Shown in pieces: positions 44,507 to 53,299 of a stretch of 64,000 nt of DNA. The notes beneath the pieces are model-generated. The model was not told where the DNA came from. It did no database searches and was given only the letters and a program-made list of their open reading frames with translations. The stretch is from Pseudomonadota bacterium (lineage in GTDB: Bacteria; Pseudomonadota; Alphaproteobacteria; Rhizobiales; Hyphomicrobiaceae): positions 62,001 to 126,000 of the forward strand of contig JAFECE010000001.1 of assembly GCA_018242295.1 (NCBI GenBank), read 5' to 3'. The translations under genes were made by a program, and so were the position numbers. Each line of letters starts with the position of its first letter. Positions within the stretch are counted from its first letter, which is position 1.

Positions 44507-44524
44507 TGGTGGAGCCGAGGGGAA
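44507..44524. repeat. Proximal att-like repeat within the tRNA-Ala 3' end
   Basis: The 18-bp sequence TGGTGGAGCCGAGGGGAA, shared with 38589-38606, covers the CCA end, acceptor 3' strand and the start of the T-arm of the tRNA gene. The tRNA is intact, as is usual on the side where the gene is restored. Confidence 0.85.
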
Positions 44525-44582
44525 TCGAACCCCTGACCTCTGCAGTGCGATTGCAGCGCTCTCCCATCTGAGCTACGGCCCC
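44507..44582 (-). tRNA. tRNA-Ala(CGC)
   Basis: The minus-strand sequence folds as a complete cloverleaf. The acceptor stem is GGGGCCG paired with CGGCTCC. The D-arm is GCTC...GAGC. The anticodon stem is CTGCA/TGCAG with a seven-base loop ATCGCAC giving anticodon CGC (codon GCG), and the T-arm is AGGGGTTCGATTCCCCT. The CCA end is encoded at 44507-44509. It is the insertion site of the island to its left. Confidence 0.95.
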
Positions 44583-44809
44583 AATGGCCGGGCATTTAGG
44601 ATTTGGCCCCCTTCCTTGTCAAGAAAGCGGGTCGGGCAGAACGGGGCCCGCAAAGGCCGCGGACGCCCGGGCATAAGCCGAAAAGGGTGGCGAATTCCTG
44701 GATTTTGGCCTCTCTCCCGCCCGGTCCGTCGCTGCAGCCTTATCGCTACTTGCGGCGCATAGGGCACCGGGGCTACATGGCGCTACGGTACGCAACTGCG
44801 GGACGGCGC

Positions 44810-45100
44810 ATGCTCGAGCTTCTGGGTTTTATCAGCTATCTCATCACCCTTTACACGTACGTCGTCATCGCCGTAGTGATCGTCAGCTGGCTCATGGCCT
44901 TCGGGGTCATCAACGCCTACAATCCGATGGTTCGCTCGATCTGGCAGGGACTTAACGCCGTCACGGAGCCGTTGCTCAAGCCCATCCGGAACGCGCTTCC
45001 AAACATGGGCGGGCTCGATATCTCGCCCGTCATACTGCTGCTGCTCTGCTATTTCATCCAGACCGTCATCCTGCCGAATATCGCCAAGGCCGTCGTGTGA
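44810..45100 (+). CDS. YggT family membrane protein
   Basis: The start at ATG 44810 gives 96 residues with the YggT pattern: LGFISYLITLYTYVVIAVVI as the first helix, SWLMAFGVINAYNP, then LLKPIRNALPNMGGLDISPVILLLLCYFIQ forming the second helix. A frame from 44603 would be longer but has no homology. YggT is linked to osmotic or cell-division functions in other bacteria. It overlaps the DUF167 gene by four bases, a conserved yggT-yggU pairing. Confidence 0.93.
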   Translation: MLELLGFISYLITLYTYVVIAVVIVSWLMAFGVINAYNPMVRSIWQGLNAVTEPLLKPIRNALPNMGGLDISPVILLLLCYFIQTVILPNIAKAVV

Positions 45101-45447
45101 CCGGCCGCTCGGGCTCCAGGCTGCCGGCCGGCAAGGCTTGGCGGCATGGGAGCGCGTGCGTCATTGCGCACTTTCGTCTGACGCCGAAATCTTCCAAAGA
45201 GGCGATTGACGGGGTCGTCGAAACCCCCGACGGTCCGGCCTTCCAGGCGCGTGTCCGCGCACTTCCCGAGGATGGAGCCGCCAACAGGGCGCTCGAAGAG
45301 CTGGTCGCCCGTTGGCTCGGCGTGGCGAAAAGCTCGGTCTCGCTGGCATCCGGGGGCAAGTCGCGGCTCAAATTCTTGCGGATTTCGGGTGATCCGGATG
45401 CGCTCGAGCGGCGGCTGCAGGAACGAACCGACGAGTTGAGAAAATAA
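45097..45447 (+). CDS. DUF167 (YggU) family protein
   Basis: The 116-residue protein starts at GTG 45097, overlapping yggT. It contains the DUF167 motifs [40 protein letters not shown] and [20 protein letters not shown]. The fold is a small alpha-beta domain of unknown function, often paired with YggT. The N-terminal basic tail before HFRL is variable, so the actual start may be slightly later. folD follows 23 bp downstream. Confidence 0.93.
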   Translation: MTGRSGSRLPAGKAWRHGSACVIAHFRLTPKSSKEAIDGVVETPDGPAFQARVRALPEDGAANRALEELVARWLGVAKSSVSLASGGKSRLKFLRISGDPDALERRLQERTDELRK

Positions 45448-45470
45448 GCGAACGAGGAGGAAAGACGGGA

Positions 45471-46358
45471 ATGTCCGTGGCGCAAATCATCGATGGGAAA
45501 GAGACCGCGGCGAAGGTCCGCGCTGAAGTTGCAGCGGAGGTTGCGCGGCTGCAGAAAGAACATGGCCTGAAGCCCGGACTAGCCGTGGTGCTCGTCGGCG
45601 AAGATCCGGCCAGCAGGGTCTATGTCGCGAACAAGGCGAAGCAGACCGTCGAGGTCGGCATGAACTCGTGGGAGCACCGCCTTCCCGCCGAGACGCCGGA
45701 AGCCGACGTGCTGGCCCTCGTCGAGAAGCTCAACAATGATCCGGCCTGTCACGGCATTCTCGTGCAGCTGCCGTTGCCGAAGCACATCAACGCCGAGAAG
45801 GTTCTGAACCTCATCAGCCCCGACAAGGACGTCGACGGCTTTCATCCTGTGAACGTCGGCCGGCTTTGGGTTGGCGAGCGGGCGCTGGTGCCGTGCACGC
45901 CGACGGGATCGGTCATTCTCGCAAAGAGCGTGCTGCAGAACCTCTCGGGCCTCAACGCCGTCGTCATCGGCCGGTCGAACATTGTCGGCAAGCCGGTCGC
46001 CGCGCTGCTGCTCAGGGAAAACTGCACGGTGACAATCGCGCATTCGCGCACGAAGAACATCGAAGATGTCGTCCGCGGCGCCGACCTCGTCATCGCTGCC
46101 GTCGGCATCCCTGAGATGGTCAAAGGCAGCTGGATCAAACCCGGCGCGACCATCATCGACGTCGGCATCAATCGCGTTCCGTCGGAGAGCGGCAAGACGA
46201 AGATCGTCGGCGATGTCGCATACGAAGAGTGCGCGAAGGTGGCCGGCGCGATCACGCCGGTTCCGGGCGGCGTTGGACCGATGACGATTGCGTGTCTGCT
46301 CAGGAATACAGCTCAGGCTGCTGCGATGCAGGCGGGTGTGAAATCGGCGTTCGGTTGA
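45471..46358 (+). CDS. folD: Methylenetetrahydrofolate dehydrogenase/cyclohydrolase FolD
   Basis: The 295-residue bifunctional enzyme interconverts methylene-, methenyl- and formyl-tetrahydrofolate with NADP. The catalytic lysine is K55 in [11 protein letters not shown]; the FolD motif [11 protein letters not shown] and the C-terminal [18 protein letters not shown] are present. The NADP-binding [18 protein letters not shown] segment is complete. The ATG has a GAGGAGGAAAG ribosome-binding site. A terminator lies 30 bp after the stop, inside the end of the convergent gene. Confidence 0.96.
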   Translation: MSVAQIIDGKETAAKVRAEVAAEVARLQKEHGLKPGLAVVLVGEDPASRVYVANKAKQTVEVGMNSWEHRLPAETPEADVLALVEKLNNDPACHGILVQLPLPKHINAEKVLNLISPDKDVDGFHPVNVGRLWVGERALVPCTPTGSVILAKSVLQNLSGLNAVVIGRSNIVGKPVAALLLRENCTVTIAHSRTKNIEDVVRGADLVIAAVGIPEMVKGSWIKPGATIIDVGINRVPSESGKTKIVGDVAYEECAKVAGAITPVPGGVGPMTIACLLRNTAQAAAMQAGVKSAFG

Positions 46359-46375
46359 GCGCGCGAAAACGCTGT

Positions 46376-46654
46376 TCAGTGAAGTGTGCGCCGGGGCTTT
46401 CGAGTTCCGGCGTTTTTCTTTGTGCGCGAGCGTCGTTCGATGCGCTCCTCGCACATATACTTGTCGCGGATGCGTTTTTTGAAGTAATCGGCGACAGACG
46501 CTGCTTTAATTAAACTTTCGTATTCGCGGTTCGGCACTTCGAAATAGGTGAAGCAGCTGCCGTCAGCAAAAATGATATCGAGCGTCTTGCGCGCGCCATC
46601 ATACTCCGCAGCGTGAATGGTTGACGATTTTCGAAAATCCTTACGCTTCACCAT
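46376..46654 (-). CDS. KTSC domain protein
   Basis: The 92-residue protein has the KTSC fold core SSTIHAAEYDGARKTLDIIFADG, then FTYFEVPNREYESLIKAASVADYFKKRIRDKY, matching the family in which KTSC names the conserved Lys-Thr-Ser-Cys domain. The C-terminal tail is basic (RIERRSRTKKNAG), fitting nucleic-acid contact. It is convergent to folD and its last codons contain the folD terminator. No function is established for the family beyond association with RNA or DNA enzymes. Confidence 0.87.
   Translation of the reverse strand: MVKRKDFRKSSTIHAAEYDGARKTLDIIFADGSCFTYFEVPNREYESLIKAASVADYFKKRIRDKYMCEERIERRSRTKKNAGTRKPRRTLH
46389..46417 (+). terminator. folD terminator inside the 3' end of the KTSC gene
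   Basis: CGCCGG (46389-46394) and CCGGCG (46407-46412), extended by G-T pairs, are followed by TTTTT. It ends plus-strand transcription while overlapping the last codons of the minus-strand KTSC gene. Confidence 0.75.
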
Positions 46655-46664
46655 TCCTCGTACT

Positions 46665-48194
46665 TCACGCCGCTCTCACCTGCCGTAATGTCTCCCCCCG
46701 ATAACTCAGTGCCTCCGCGATATGAGCGCGAGAGACGGTGTCACAACGCTCCAGGTCAGCGATTGTTCGCGCGACTTTTAGCGTGCGGTGGAAGCCTCGC
46801 GCCGACAACCCAAGCGTCTCGGCGGCGTGGCGCAGCAGCGTAACGCCTGCTTCGTCGGGCATCGCGGTCTGTTCGAGAAGCGCTGCCGAGCAATCGGCAT
46901 TGGTGCGAACGCCGCGTGCGCCCAGCGCCGCAAATCGCGCGCGTTGACGTTCACGCGCCGCTGCGACGCGCGTCCGGACTTCGGCGCTTCCTTCGGACGG
47001 CGCGGGCAGGACAAGATCGGCGGCCGAGATTGCCGGGACTTCGATCTGCAAATCGATACGATCGAGCAGAGGCCCGGATACACGCGCCTGATAATCGCCG
47101 GCGCAGCGCGGGCCGCGACGGCAGGGCTCGCCGGGATTGCTGCCTCCGCATTTGCAGGGGTTCATCGCTGCGATCAGCTGGATGCGGGACGGATAGGAAA
47201 TGCGATGGTTGGCGCGGGCGATGACCGTTTCCCCCGACTCCAGCGGCTGGCGCAGGGCGTCGAGCACGTTCGGCTGAAATTCGGGCAACTCATCGAGGAA
47301 GAGAACGCCATGATGGGCGAGAGAAACCTCACCGGGGCGGGGACGCGAACCGCCGCCGACGAGAGACGCCATGCTCGCCGAATGATGGGGCGCGCGAAAC
47401 GGCCGTTCGACGGTGAGCTTGCCCCCCATCAGTTCGCCAGCGAGAGAATGCACCATCGAGACTTCGAGGATTTCTTCGGGTTGCAGCGGCGGCAAGATCG
47501 AGGGGAGACGCGAGGCCAGCATCGACTTACCGGATCCAGGCGGGCCAATCATCAGAAGGTTGTGGTTGCCGGCGGCGGCGATTTCCAAGGCGCGTTTGGC
47601 CGTTTCCTGGCCCTTGATATCGCGGAGATCGGCGGCGTAGCTCTGCGTTGGAAGCACGTTCGGCTCGGGTCGCGACAGTGTCTGCGTGCCCTTGAAGTGA
47701 TTGACCAGCGACAGGAGATGCGGCGCGGCCAGGATCGCGATGTCCTCGCTCGCCCAGGCGGCCTCCGGGCCCGAGGCTTGAGGGCAGATGAGGCCCTTGC
47801 CGATGGCGTTGGCGCCGATCGCAGCGGGGAGCGTGCCCGGCACCGCCCGGATGGAGCCATCGAGCGCCAGCTCGCCGATGGCGGCATAATTGGCGATGGC
47901 GTCCGGCGCGATCGCCTCCATCGCACACATCATCGCGAGCACAATCGGCAAATCGAAGTGGCTGCCTTCCTTCGGCAGGTCGGCGGGCGCGAGATTGACA
48001 GTGATGTGCTTATAGGGAAGGCCGAGGCCCACCGCGTGGAGGGCGTTGCGGACGCGCTCACGGCTCTCCGCGACCGCCTTGTCGGGCAGCCCGACGATGG
48101 CAAAGGCGGCCGCGCCTGGCGTCACCCGAACCTGCACTTCGACGGGCCGTGCCTCGATGCCGATGAACGCGAGCGTAGAGATCTGACCGTACAT
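46665..48194 (-). CDS. YifB/ComM-family Mg-chelatase-like AAA ATPase
   Basis: The 509-residue protein has the Lon-like N-terminal domain (QVRVTPGAAAFAIVGLPDKAVAESRERVRNAL), then Walker A GPPGSGKSMLA, a DELPEF Walker-B region, a zinc-binding CKCGGSNPGEPCRRGPRC insert, and the C-terminal Mg-chelatase region (SARGFHRTLKVARTIADL). ComM in Vibrio is a branch-migration helicase used in natural transformation. Here it most likely aids DNA recombination. It stands 10 bp after the KTSC gene start on the same strand. Confidence 0.93.
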   Translation of the reverse strand: MYGQISTLAFIGIEARPVEVQVRVTPGAAAFAIVGLPDKAVAESRERVRNALHAVGLGLPYKHITVNLAPADLPKEGSHFDLPIVLAMMCAMEAIAPDAIANYAAIGELALDGSIRAVPGTLPAAIGANAIGKGLICPQASGPEAAWASEDIAILAAPHLLSLVNHFKGTQTLSRPEPNVLPTQSYAADLRDIKGQETAKRALEIAAAGNHNLLMIGPPGSGKSMLASRLPSILPPLQPEEILEVSMVHSLAGELMGGKLTVERPFRAPHHSASMASLVGGGSRPRPGEVSLAHHGVLFLDELPEFQPNVLDALRQPLESGETVIARANHRISYPSRIQLIAAMNPCKCGGSNPGEPCRRGPRCAGDYQARVSGPLLDRIDLQIEVPAISAADLVLPAPSEGSAEVRTRVAAARERQRARFAALGARGVRTNADCSAALLEQTAMPDEAGVTLLRHAAETLGLSARGFHRTLKVARTIADLERCDTVSRAHIAEALSYRGETLRQVRAA

Positions 48195-48343
48195 TTTTGC
48201 CCCCTGGAGGGAGCTAATCAGCAGGGTGAGACAAAGTCAAGAACGAATGGGGAACAGCGTATAGCGATCTCGGCAACAGCTGTTGATCCGGAGCTGGACA
48301 GTTTTTGTGAGGGGCAAAAACCACAAGGATGTGGAGTCCGCCT

Positions 48344-49216
48344 TCAAAGCTCTAGTTCACCCGTCTCAGGCGGAACCTCGCCCGCCTCGCTCAACCGCTT
48401 CGAAACGACATTCATAAAGCAGATTGTGGCATCGAAGATTGCCTTAGCTCGCTCTTCGGTGACGATCGCGTCGATGTGCATCACCCTATTGCGCCAAGCG
48501 TGTTTGACTGCCCGCATCTCCGCGACGACCTCGGCATAGAATTGTACATCGCCTTTTATGGCGCGATCGTTCGGTTTGCGTAGAAGTTCCGCATCAATTT
48601 TCTTGAATACAGTCTCCCAATTTGGACTTGGATCGTCTGGAAGCAGCACCTTTGCCAATGCCACTATCGGATGTTCCAACACCCTCATCAGATGGAACAC
48701 GCAAGCAGTAAACCTGCCGAGCGCAAAGCATTTCCCGGCTTCGTCGATGTCGTCCCTGGCGGAAAAAAACGAGAATCCTACCTCAGTTTCGAATAGGTTC
48801 TGAGCATCATCAAAATAGCTCACCTTATACGGCGAAAGCGCATAGAGCTTGGCGCGCACCAGCTCTTTTTCTAGCACCGAATAGAAGAGCTTTGAGGAAG
48901 AGACCAAATCACACCACTTTGCCGAACCCTTTTCTAGTTTGGCCTTGAATTCAGAGACGAAATCAGAAGTGATGGACGCTCCAAGCGCGCTGCATGCATT
49001 CTCCAAATTGCCCAGAAGGTGAAGCAGCTTTCCGCGTGATGTCTCTTCGATGATTTCATTGCTGCTCTCCTCCCTTTCCTCGAAGAGGACCTCAAGAGCT
49101 TTCAGAGCACGAAGCGCCCCGACAAATTCTTTCGCTTGTATCTCAAACATGTCCCAAGGGCTCACGAGCCCGTAGGTAAGCTGTTCGCTTTGCTGCGACG
49201 GGCTAGGCGCTAGCAT
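48344..49216 (-). CDS. HEPN-like protein with RxxxxH motif
   Basis: The 290-residue protein is mostly helical. Its C-terminal part, residues 155-275, resembles a common bacterial HEPN-like group: CFALGRFTACVFHLMRVLEH, then NWETVFKKID, and KHAWRNRVMHIDAIVTEERA containing R242-x4-H247, the HEPN ribonuclease signature. The N-terminal half has no recognisable domain and may bind a partner. Its GC content seems lower than the flanks, suggesting recent arrival. It has no cognate nucleotidyltransferase gene beside it. A role in RNA cleavage, toxin or phage defence is inference from the motif alone. Confidence 0.7.
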   Translation of the reverse strand: MLAPSPSQQSEQLTYGLVSPWDMFEIQAKEFVGALRALKALEVLFEEREESSNEIIEETSRGKLLHLLGNLENACSALGASITSDFVSEFKAKLEKGSAKWCDLVSSSKLFYSVLEKELVRAKLYALSPYKVSYFDDAQNLFETEVGFSFFSARDDIDEAGKCFALGRFTACVFHLMRVLEHPIVALAKVLLPDDPSPNWETVFKKIDAELLRKPNDRAIKGDVQFYAEVVAEMRAVKHAWRNRVMHIDAIVTEERAKAIFDATICFMNVVSKRLSEAGEVPPETGELEL

Positions 49217-49301
49217 CTAACGCCCCGATACACCGATTCCGGGTTTGAGAAGGACGATATCCCGTCGAGACGCCAGGAACCGCCAAAGAACAGCGTTCGC
49301 C

Positions 49302-49796
49302 CTAACCCTTCGACATCACCAGCGTCATGCCGATTAGACTTGAATTCGTGAACTGAATTTCGACGGCCTGCTTATCGTTGTTGACGACGATATCCATGTT
49401 GGCGGCGACGTCGCTCCCTTGGATGACGACGTGAAAGCCTTTCGGCGTGACGTCGCCGGTCAGATCGCCCTCGAAATTGTGGATCGTCTCTTTCCAGTGG
49501 CCCGTCAGCTTGCCGGCGGTTTCCTTCACATTGCTGACGATCTCCACGGCGCCACCCGCAGTCGCGCAGCGGATCGTTTGCTTCAGCTCGTCTTCGGTGT
49601 CGGTCAACAGGTACGTCGCCCGACATTTGATTTTCTCGGCCGGGCTCGCCTTGTAGCCAATCATGCCGATGCCCGACCATCTGCCGATCAGCGGTGCAAA
49701 CGGCGAGGCCGTCACGGCCTGAGCCTCATGCAATGGGAACGCGAGGGTAACGAACAAGAGTGCTGCTAGCGAGCTTGCGATCGCGATCGATCTCAT
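49302..49796 (-). CDS. Exported hypothetical protein downstream of gshB
   Basis: I favour Met 49796 (MRSIAIASSLAALLFVTLAF), with GAAAGG ten bases upstream, giving 164 residues. The alternative Met 49841 overlaps the gshB stop by four bases and would make a 179-residue protein with a longer n-region. The signal peptide ends near EAQAV. The mature protein is a small beta-rich domain opening PFAPLIGRWSGIGMIGYKASP, with two cysteines (KCRATY and IRCATA). It resembles exported proteins annotated only as hypothetical in Hyphomicrobiales. Function unknown. Confidence 0.75.
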   Translation of the reverse strand: MRSIAIASSLAALLFVTLAFPLHEAQAVTASPFAPLIGRWSGIGMIGYKASPAEKIKCRATYLLTDTEDELKQTIRCATAGGAVEIVSNVKETAGKLTGHWKETIHNFEGDLTGDVTPKGFHVVIQGSDVAANMDIVVNNDKQAVEIQFTNSSLIGMTLVMSKG

Positions 49797-49837
49797 CGTG
49801 AAAGTGCCTTTCGTTCTCTTGACCTCGACGCGTGCGC

Positions 49838-50788
49838 TCATGAGGCGAGCTTTCTCTTGTCTTCGATGACGTCCCAAATCAGCGCGGCGATGTCGTTGCC
49901 GCCGAAGTTCTTCACCTGGCGGATGCCCGTCGGAGACGTGACGTTGATCTCGGTGATGTAGGGACCGATGACGTCGATGCCCGTAAAGATCAGTCCGCGG
50001 CGCTTCAATTCAGGTTTGAGACGCGCGCAGATCTCACGATCGCGATCGGTCAGTTCGACCTTCGTGGCGGTGCCGCCGACGTGCAGGTTCGAACGCGTCT
50101 CTCCGGCTTGCGGCACACGGTTGATCGCGCCTGCGATCTCGCCGTCGACGAGGATGATCCGCTTATCGCCTTCCTTCACCTCGGGACGGAACTCCTGCAC
50201 CATGAAGGGCTCGCGGAACACCGTTTGAAAGAGCTCGACGAGGGAGCCGAGATTGCCGTCCTCGGGCCTGATGCGGAAGACGGCGGCGCCGCCGTTGCCG
50301 TAGAGCGGCTTGACGATGATATCCTTGTACTCGGCGCGGAAGGCCTGCACATCGGCGAGCGAGCGCGTGACGAGCGTCGGCGGCATCAGATCGAGGAAAT
50401 CCAGCACGAACAGCTTTTCCGGCGCGTTGCGGACGTTCGAGGGATCGTTGACGACGAGCGTCTTCGGATGGATGCGTTCGAGCAAATGTGTCGTCGTGAT
50501 GTAGGCCATGTCGAATGGCGGATCCTGCCGCAGCAGCACGACGTCGAGGTCGCCCAGATTTTCGGTGCGGGGATTTGAAAGCGCGTAGTGCGCGCCGCGC
50601 TTATCTTCGACCTTCAGCGTCTGGCCGCGCGCCAGCAACTTGCTGCCGCGTAAGGCGAGATCGAACGGCGTGTAGTAGAAAATGTCGTGTCCACGCTTCT
50701 GCGCTTCGAGAAGGATGGCGAACGTCGAATCGCCGCTAATGTCGATGCGATCGATCGGGTCCATCTGGACGGCAATGCGAAGTGACAT
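49838..50788 (-). CDS. gshB: Glutathione synthase GshB
   Basis: The 316-residue ATP-grasp ligase joins glycine to gamma-glutamylcysteine. Signature segments are RIAVQMDPIDRIDISGDSTFAILLEAQ at the N-terminus (the glutathione synthase opening), DIIVKPLYGNGGAAVFRI at the ATP site, EGDKRIILVDGEIAGAINRVP, and the C-terminal IDVIGPYITEINVTSPTGIRQV. The overlap or close spacing with the following exported protein suggests co-transcription. Confidence 0.96.
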   Translation of the reverse strand: MSLRIAVQMDPIDRIDISGDSTFAILLEAQKRGHDIFYYTPFDLALRGSKLLARGQTLKVEDKRGAHYALSNPRTENLGDLDVVLLRQDPPFDMAYITTTHLLERIHPKTLVVNDPSNVRNAPEKLFVLDFLDLMPPTLVTRSLADVQAFRAEYKDIIVKPLYGNGGAAVFRIRPEDGNLGSLVELFQTVFREPFMVQEFRPEVKEGDKRIILVDGEIAGAINRVPQAGETRSNLHVGGTATKVELTDRDREICARLKPELKRRGLIFTGIDVIGPYITEINVTSPTGIRQVKNFGGNDIAALIWDVIEDKRKLAS

Positions 50789-50960
50789 AAAGTGCTTTCG
50801 TGGCAGGCTTAAAGGTTCATCAGGCTCGGCTGAGGCCGTGGCCTCATCGTCGTTTAGACGATTTGCGGAGCGGGCGGAATGACGGGTTGGCCGCTCGGAT
50901 AAGTGGTTAGCGGCTTATGGCAAACATGCCGCAGAAACCCTGGAATCAGACGAACTCAAA

Positions 50961-53216
50961 TCATAGGAAATTATAGGGGTCGATATCGACGGTAATCCGG
51001 ACGTCGGATTTGAGCTTTGGAATCATTCCAGCCCATGCCCGCAAGTAGCTTTGCAGGTCGGCGTCGCGTGGGGCCTTCACGAGCAGACGCCAGCGGTGGC
51101 GGCCACGCACGACGGCGATGGGGGCTTCGGACGGGCCTAGTACGGAAATGACGTCGCTCGGGGGTGCTCGCCGCGCGATCTCGCGGGCGACCTGTTCGGT
51201 CAGGGGTTTGTCGCGTGCCGAGATGACGATTGCCGCCAGGCGGCCGTAGGGTGGCAGGAGACCCGCTTGGCGGGTCTTGACCTCATAATTCAGGAAGGCG
51301 TTGCGGTCGCCGGCGACGATTGCCGCCATCACCGGATGGTCCGGCGAATAGGTTTGCACGAAGCCGCGGCCAACAAAGCTCGTGCGCCCGGCGCGGCCCG
51401 TCACCTGATGCAAGAGCTGGAACGTGCGTTCGGCTGAGCGCGGATCGGCGCCGTGGGCCAATCCCAAATCGCCATCGACGACGCCGACGAGCGCGAGGCC
51501 CGGGAAGTTATGGCCCTTGGCGACAATCTGTGTGCCGATGATGATGTCGAACTCGCGGGCTTCGATGCCGCGGATCATCTCGCGCATTTCGGGCAGTCCC
51601 GGAATAAGATCGGACGAGAGCAGCGCGACACGCGCGTTGGGGAAACGCTCGGCGACTTCTTCCTGAACGCGCTCGACACCCGGGCCGCAGGCGACGAGAG
51701 AACCCGGCGCAGCGCATTTCGGACACTTCTCGGGAAGCGACAGCGAGAAACCGCAGTGATGGCATGTCAGCTTCTTCTTGAAGCGATGCTCGACGAGCCA
51801 GGCCGTACATTGCGGGCATTCGAGGCGATGTCCGCAAGACCGGCACAACGTCAGCGGGGCGTAGCCACGCCGGTTCAAGAACAGCAGCGTTTGCTGGCCC
51901 TTTTCCATCGTCTCGGTCATCGACGCGACGAGCCGTTCGGCCAGCCATTTGCCGGGGGCGAGTTTTTCCGAGCGGAGATCGATTGCCGAGACGCCGGGCA
52001 TTTCGACACCCGAAAAGCGCCCCGGCAGGATCGCATGGCGATATCGTCCGATCAGCGCGTTCACATGGCTTTCGATCGACGGCGTCGCGGAGGCGAGGAT
52101 GACGGGGAATTTGCCAAGGTTGCCGCGCACGACGGCCATGTCGCGTCCCTGATAGTGCACGCGATCGTCCTGCTTGAAACCTTGGTCGTGCTCTTCGTCA
52201 ACGACGATGAGGCCCAGCTCGGAGAATGGCAGAAACAGCGCCGAGCGTGCGCCGACGACGCAGCGGACGTCTCCACGCGCGACGCCTTTCCAGATGCGGC
52301 CGCGCTCGGCCGGACTGAGCGCCGAGTGCCATTCGACGGGCGGCGCGCCGAAGCGGCGCGCGAAGCGGTCGAGGAACTGGCTCGTCAGGGCAATTTCGGG
52401 CAGCAGGATGAGGGTCTGGCGGCCGGCTGCAAGCGCGCGGGCCACCGCTTCGAAATAGACTTCGGTTTTGCCGGAGCCGGTGACGCCGTCGAGCAAGGTG
52501 ACGGAGAAATTGCCGGCATCGACGGCGCTTCTCAGGCTTTCGACGGCGCGTGTCTGATCGGCGGTGAAGTCTGTCACGCCATGATGGGGATGCGGGCGCG
52601 GAAAGATGCGCTCGGGGATCGCGACTTCGACGAGCTGACCTGCGGCGGCGAGACCATCGATCACACCCGTCGAGCAGCCGGCGAGATTGGCGAGATCCGA
52701 TTTCGAACGGACGAGCCCGTCGGCGGCGATTTCCATGACGCGTGTTCGGGCAGGGGTCATCTTCGGCGGGGGCGCCGCGCCTTCGACGATGCACACGCCG
52801 AAACGATGCTTCGGCGGCTCGAACGCGGCATCGGCGCTCATCATCATGCGCGCGACCATGCCGAGGGGCGCCAAAGTGTAGCGCGCGACCCATTCGGCGA
52901 AGCGCATCGAAATTTCGGGCAGGCAAGGTGCGTCAATGCGGCTCGTCAGAGCCTTAAGCTTCTTGGGATCAACGGGTTTACCTTCGCCGCGCGGCGTATC
53001 CCAAACAATTCCGATGCGTGTTTGCGGCCCGAAAGGCACGAGCACGAAGGCGCCCGGCTCCGCATGCATCCCCTCCGGCACCAGATAATCGTAGGTCTGG
53101 TCGAGCGCCACCGGCATCAGCACGGGGACGCTGCGAGAGGCCGCGGCGGCGTTGGTATCCAGGATTTGAAGCAGGCTATCCAAAGGGGCGTTCAACGGAC
53201 TAGAAGCTTCCTCCAA
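50961..53216 (-). CDS. priA: Primosomal protein N' (PriA helicase)
   Basis: The 751-residue helicase restarts stalled forks. The N-terminal DNA-binding region holds VPVLMPVALDQTYDYLVPEG. Walker A is DGVTGSGKTEVYFE, and DEEH appears in VVDEEHDQGFKQDD. The zinc module has the CxxC pairs C-R-S-C-G, CPQC, CHHCGF and CPKC. Motif VI region is QVTGRAGRTSF. A longer first Met is used here, and the first 25 residues are weakly conserved. The gene is divergent from the fructose-6-phosphate aldolase gene. Confidence 0.95.
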   Translation of the reverse strand: MEEASSPLNAPLDSLLQILDTNAAAASRSVPVLMPVALDQTYDYLVPEGMHAEPGAFVLVPFGPQTRIGIVWDTPRGEGKPVDPKKLKALTSRIDAPCLPEISMRFAEWVARYTLAPLGMVARMMMSADAAFEPPKHRFGVCIVEGAAPPPKMTPARTRVMEIAADGLVRSKSDLANLAGCSTGVIDGLAAAGQLVEVAIPERIFPRPHPHHGVTDFTADQTRAVESLRSAVDAGNFSVTLLDGVTGSGKTEVYFEAVARALAAGRQTLILLPEIALTSQFLDRFARRFGAPPVEWHSALSPAERGRIWKGVARGDVRCVVGARSALFLPFSELGLIVVDEEHDQGFKQDDRVHYQGRDMAVVRGNLGKFPVILASATPSIESHVNALIGRYRHAILPGRFSGVEMPGVSAIDLRSEKLAPGKWLAERLVASMTETMEKGQQTLLFLNRRGYAPLTLCRSCGHRLECPQCTAWLVEHRFKKKLTCHHCGFSLSLPEKCPKCAAPGSLVACGPGVERVQEEVAERFPNARVALLSSDLIPGLPEMREMIRGIEAREFDIIIGTQIVAKGHNFPGLALVGVVDGDLGLAHGADPRSAERTFQLLHQVTGRAGRTSFVGRGFVQTYSPDHPVMAAIVAGDRNAFLNYEVKTRQAGLLPPYGRLAAIVISARDKPLTEQVAREIARRAPPSDVISVLGPSEAPIAVVRGRHRWRLLVKAPRDADLQSYLRAWAGMIPKLKSDVRITVDIDPYNFL

Positions 53217-53299
53217 GAATCGGTCGTGCTAGGTTTGCCGGGAAGTTGCGGCGCACCAAAGGCAGGGCCAAGACTTAAGGACGAGGTGAGGAGAAAGAA

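Larger units (their letters stand above)
38589..44524. mobile_element. Decayed genomic island inserted at tRNA-Ala(CGC), 5.9 kb
   Basis: The segment is bounded by an 18-bp direct repeat of the tRNA-Ala 3' end and lies on the 3' side of the tRNA. That is the geometry left by tyrosine-integrase elements using tRNA genes. A degenerate integrase N-terminus lies 90 bp from the tRNA. Cargo genes deal with sulfur and redox (OsmC-like, C-S lyase, NifU-like, DUF1641, SQR-like) with two regulators. No intact integrase or transfer gene remains, so it is probably fixed. Confidence 0.8.
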
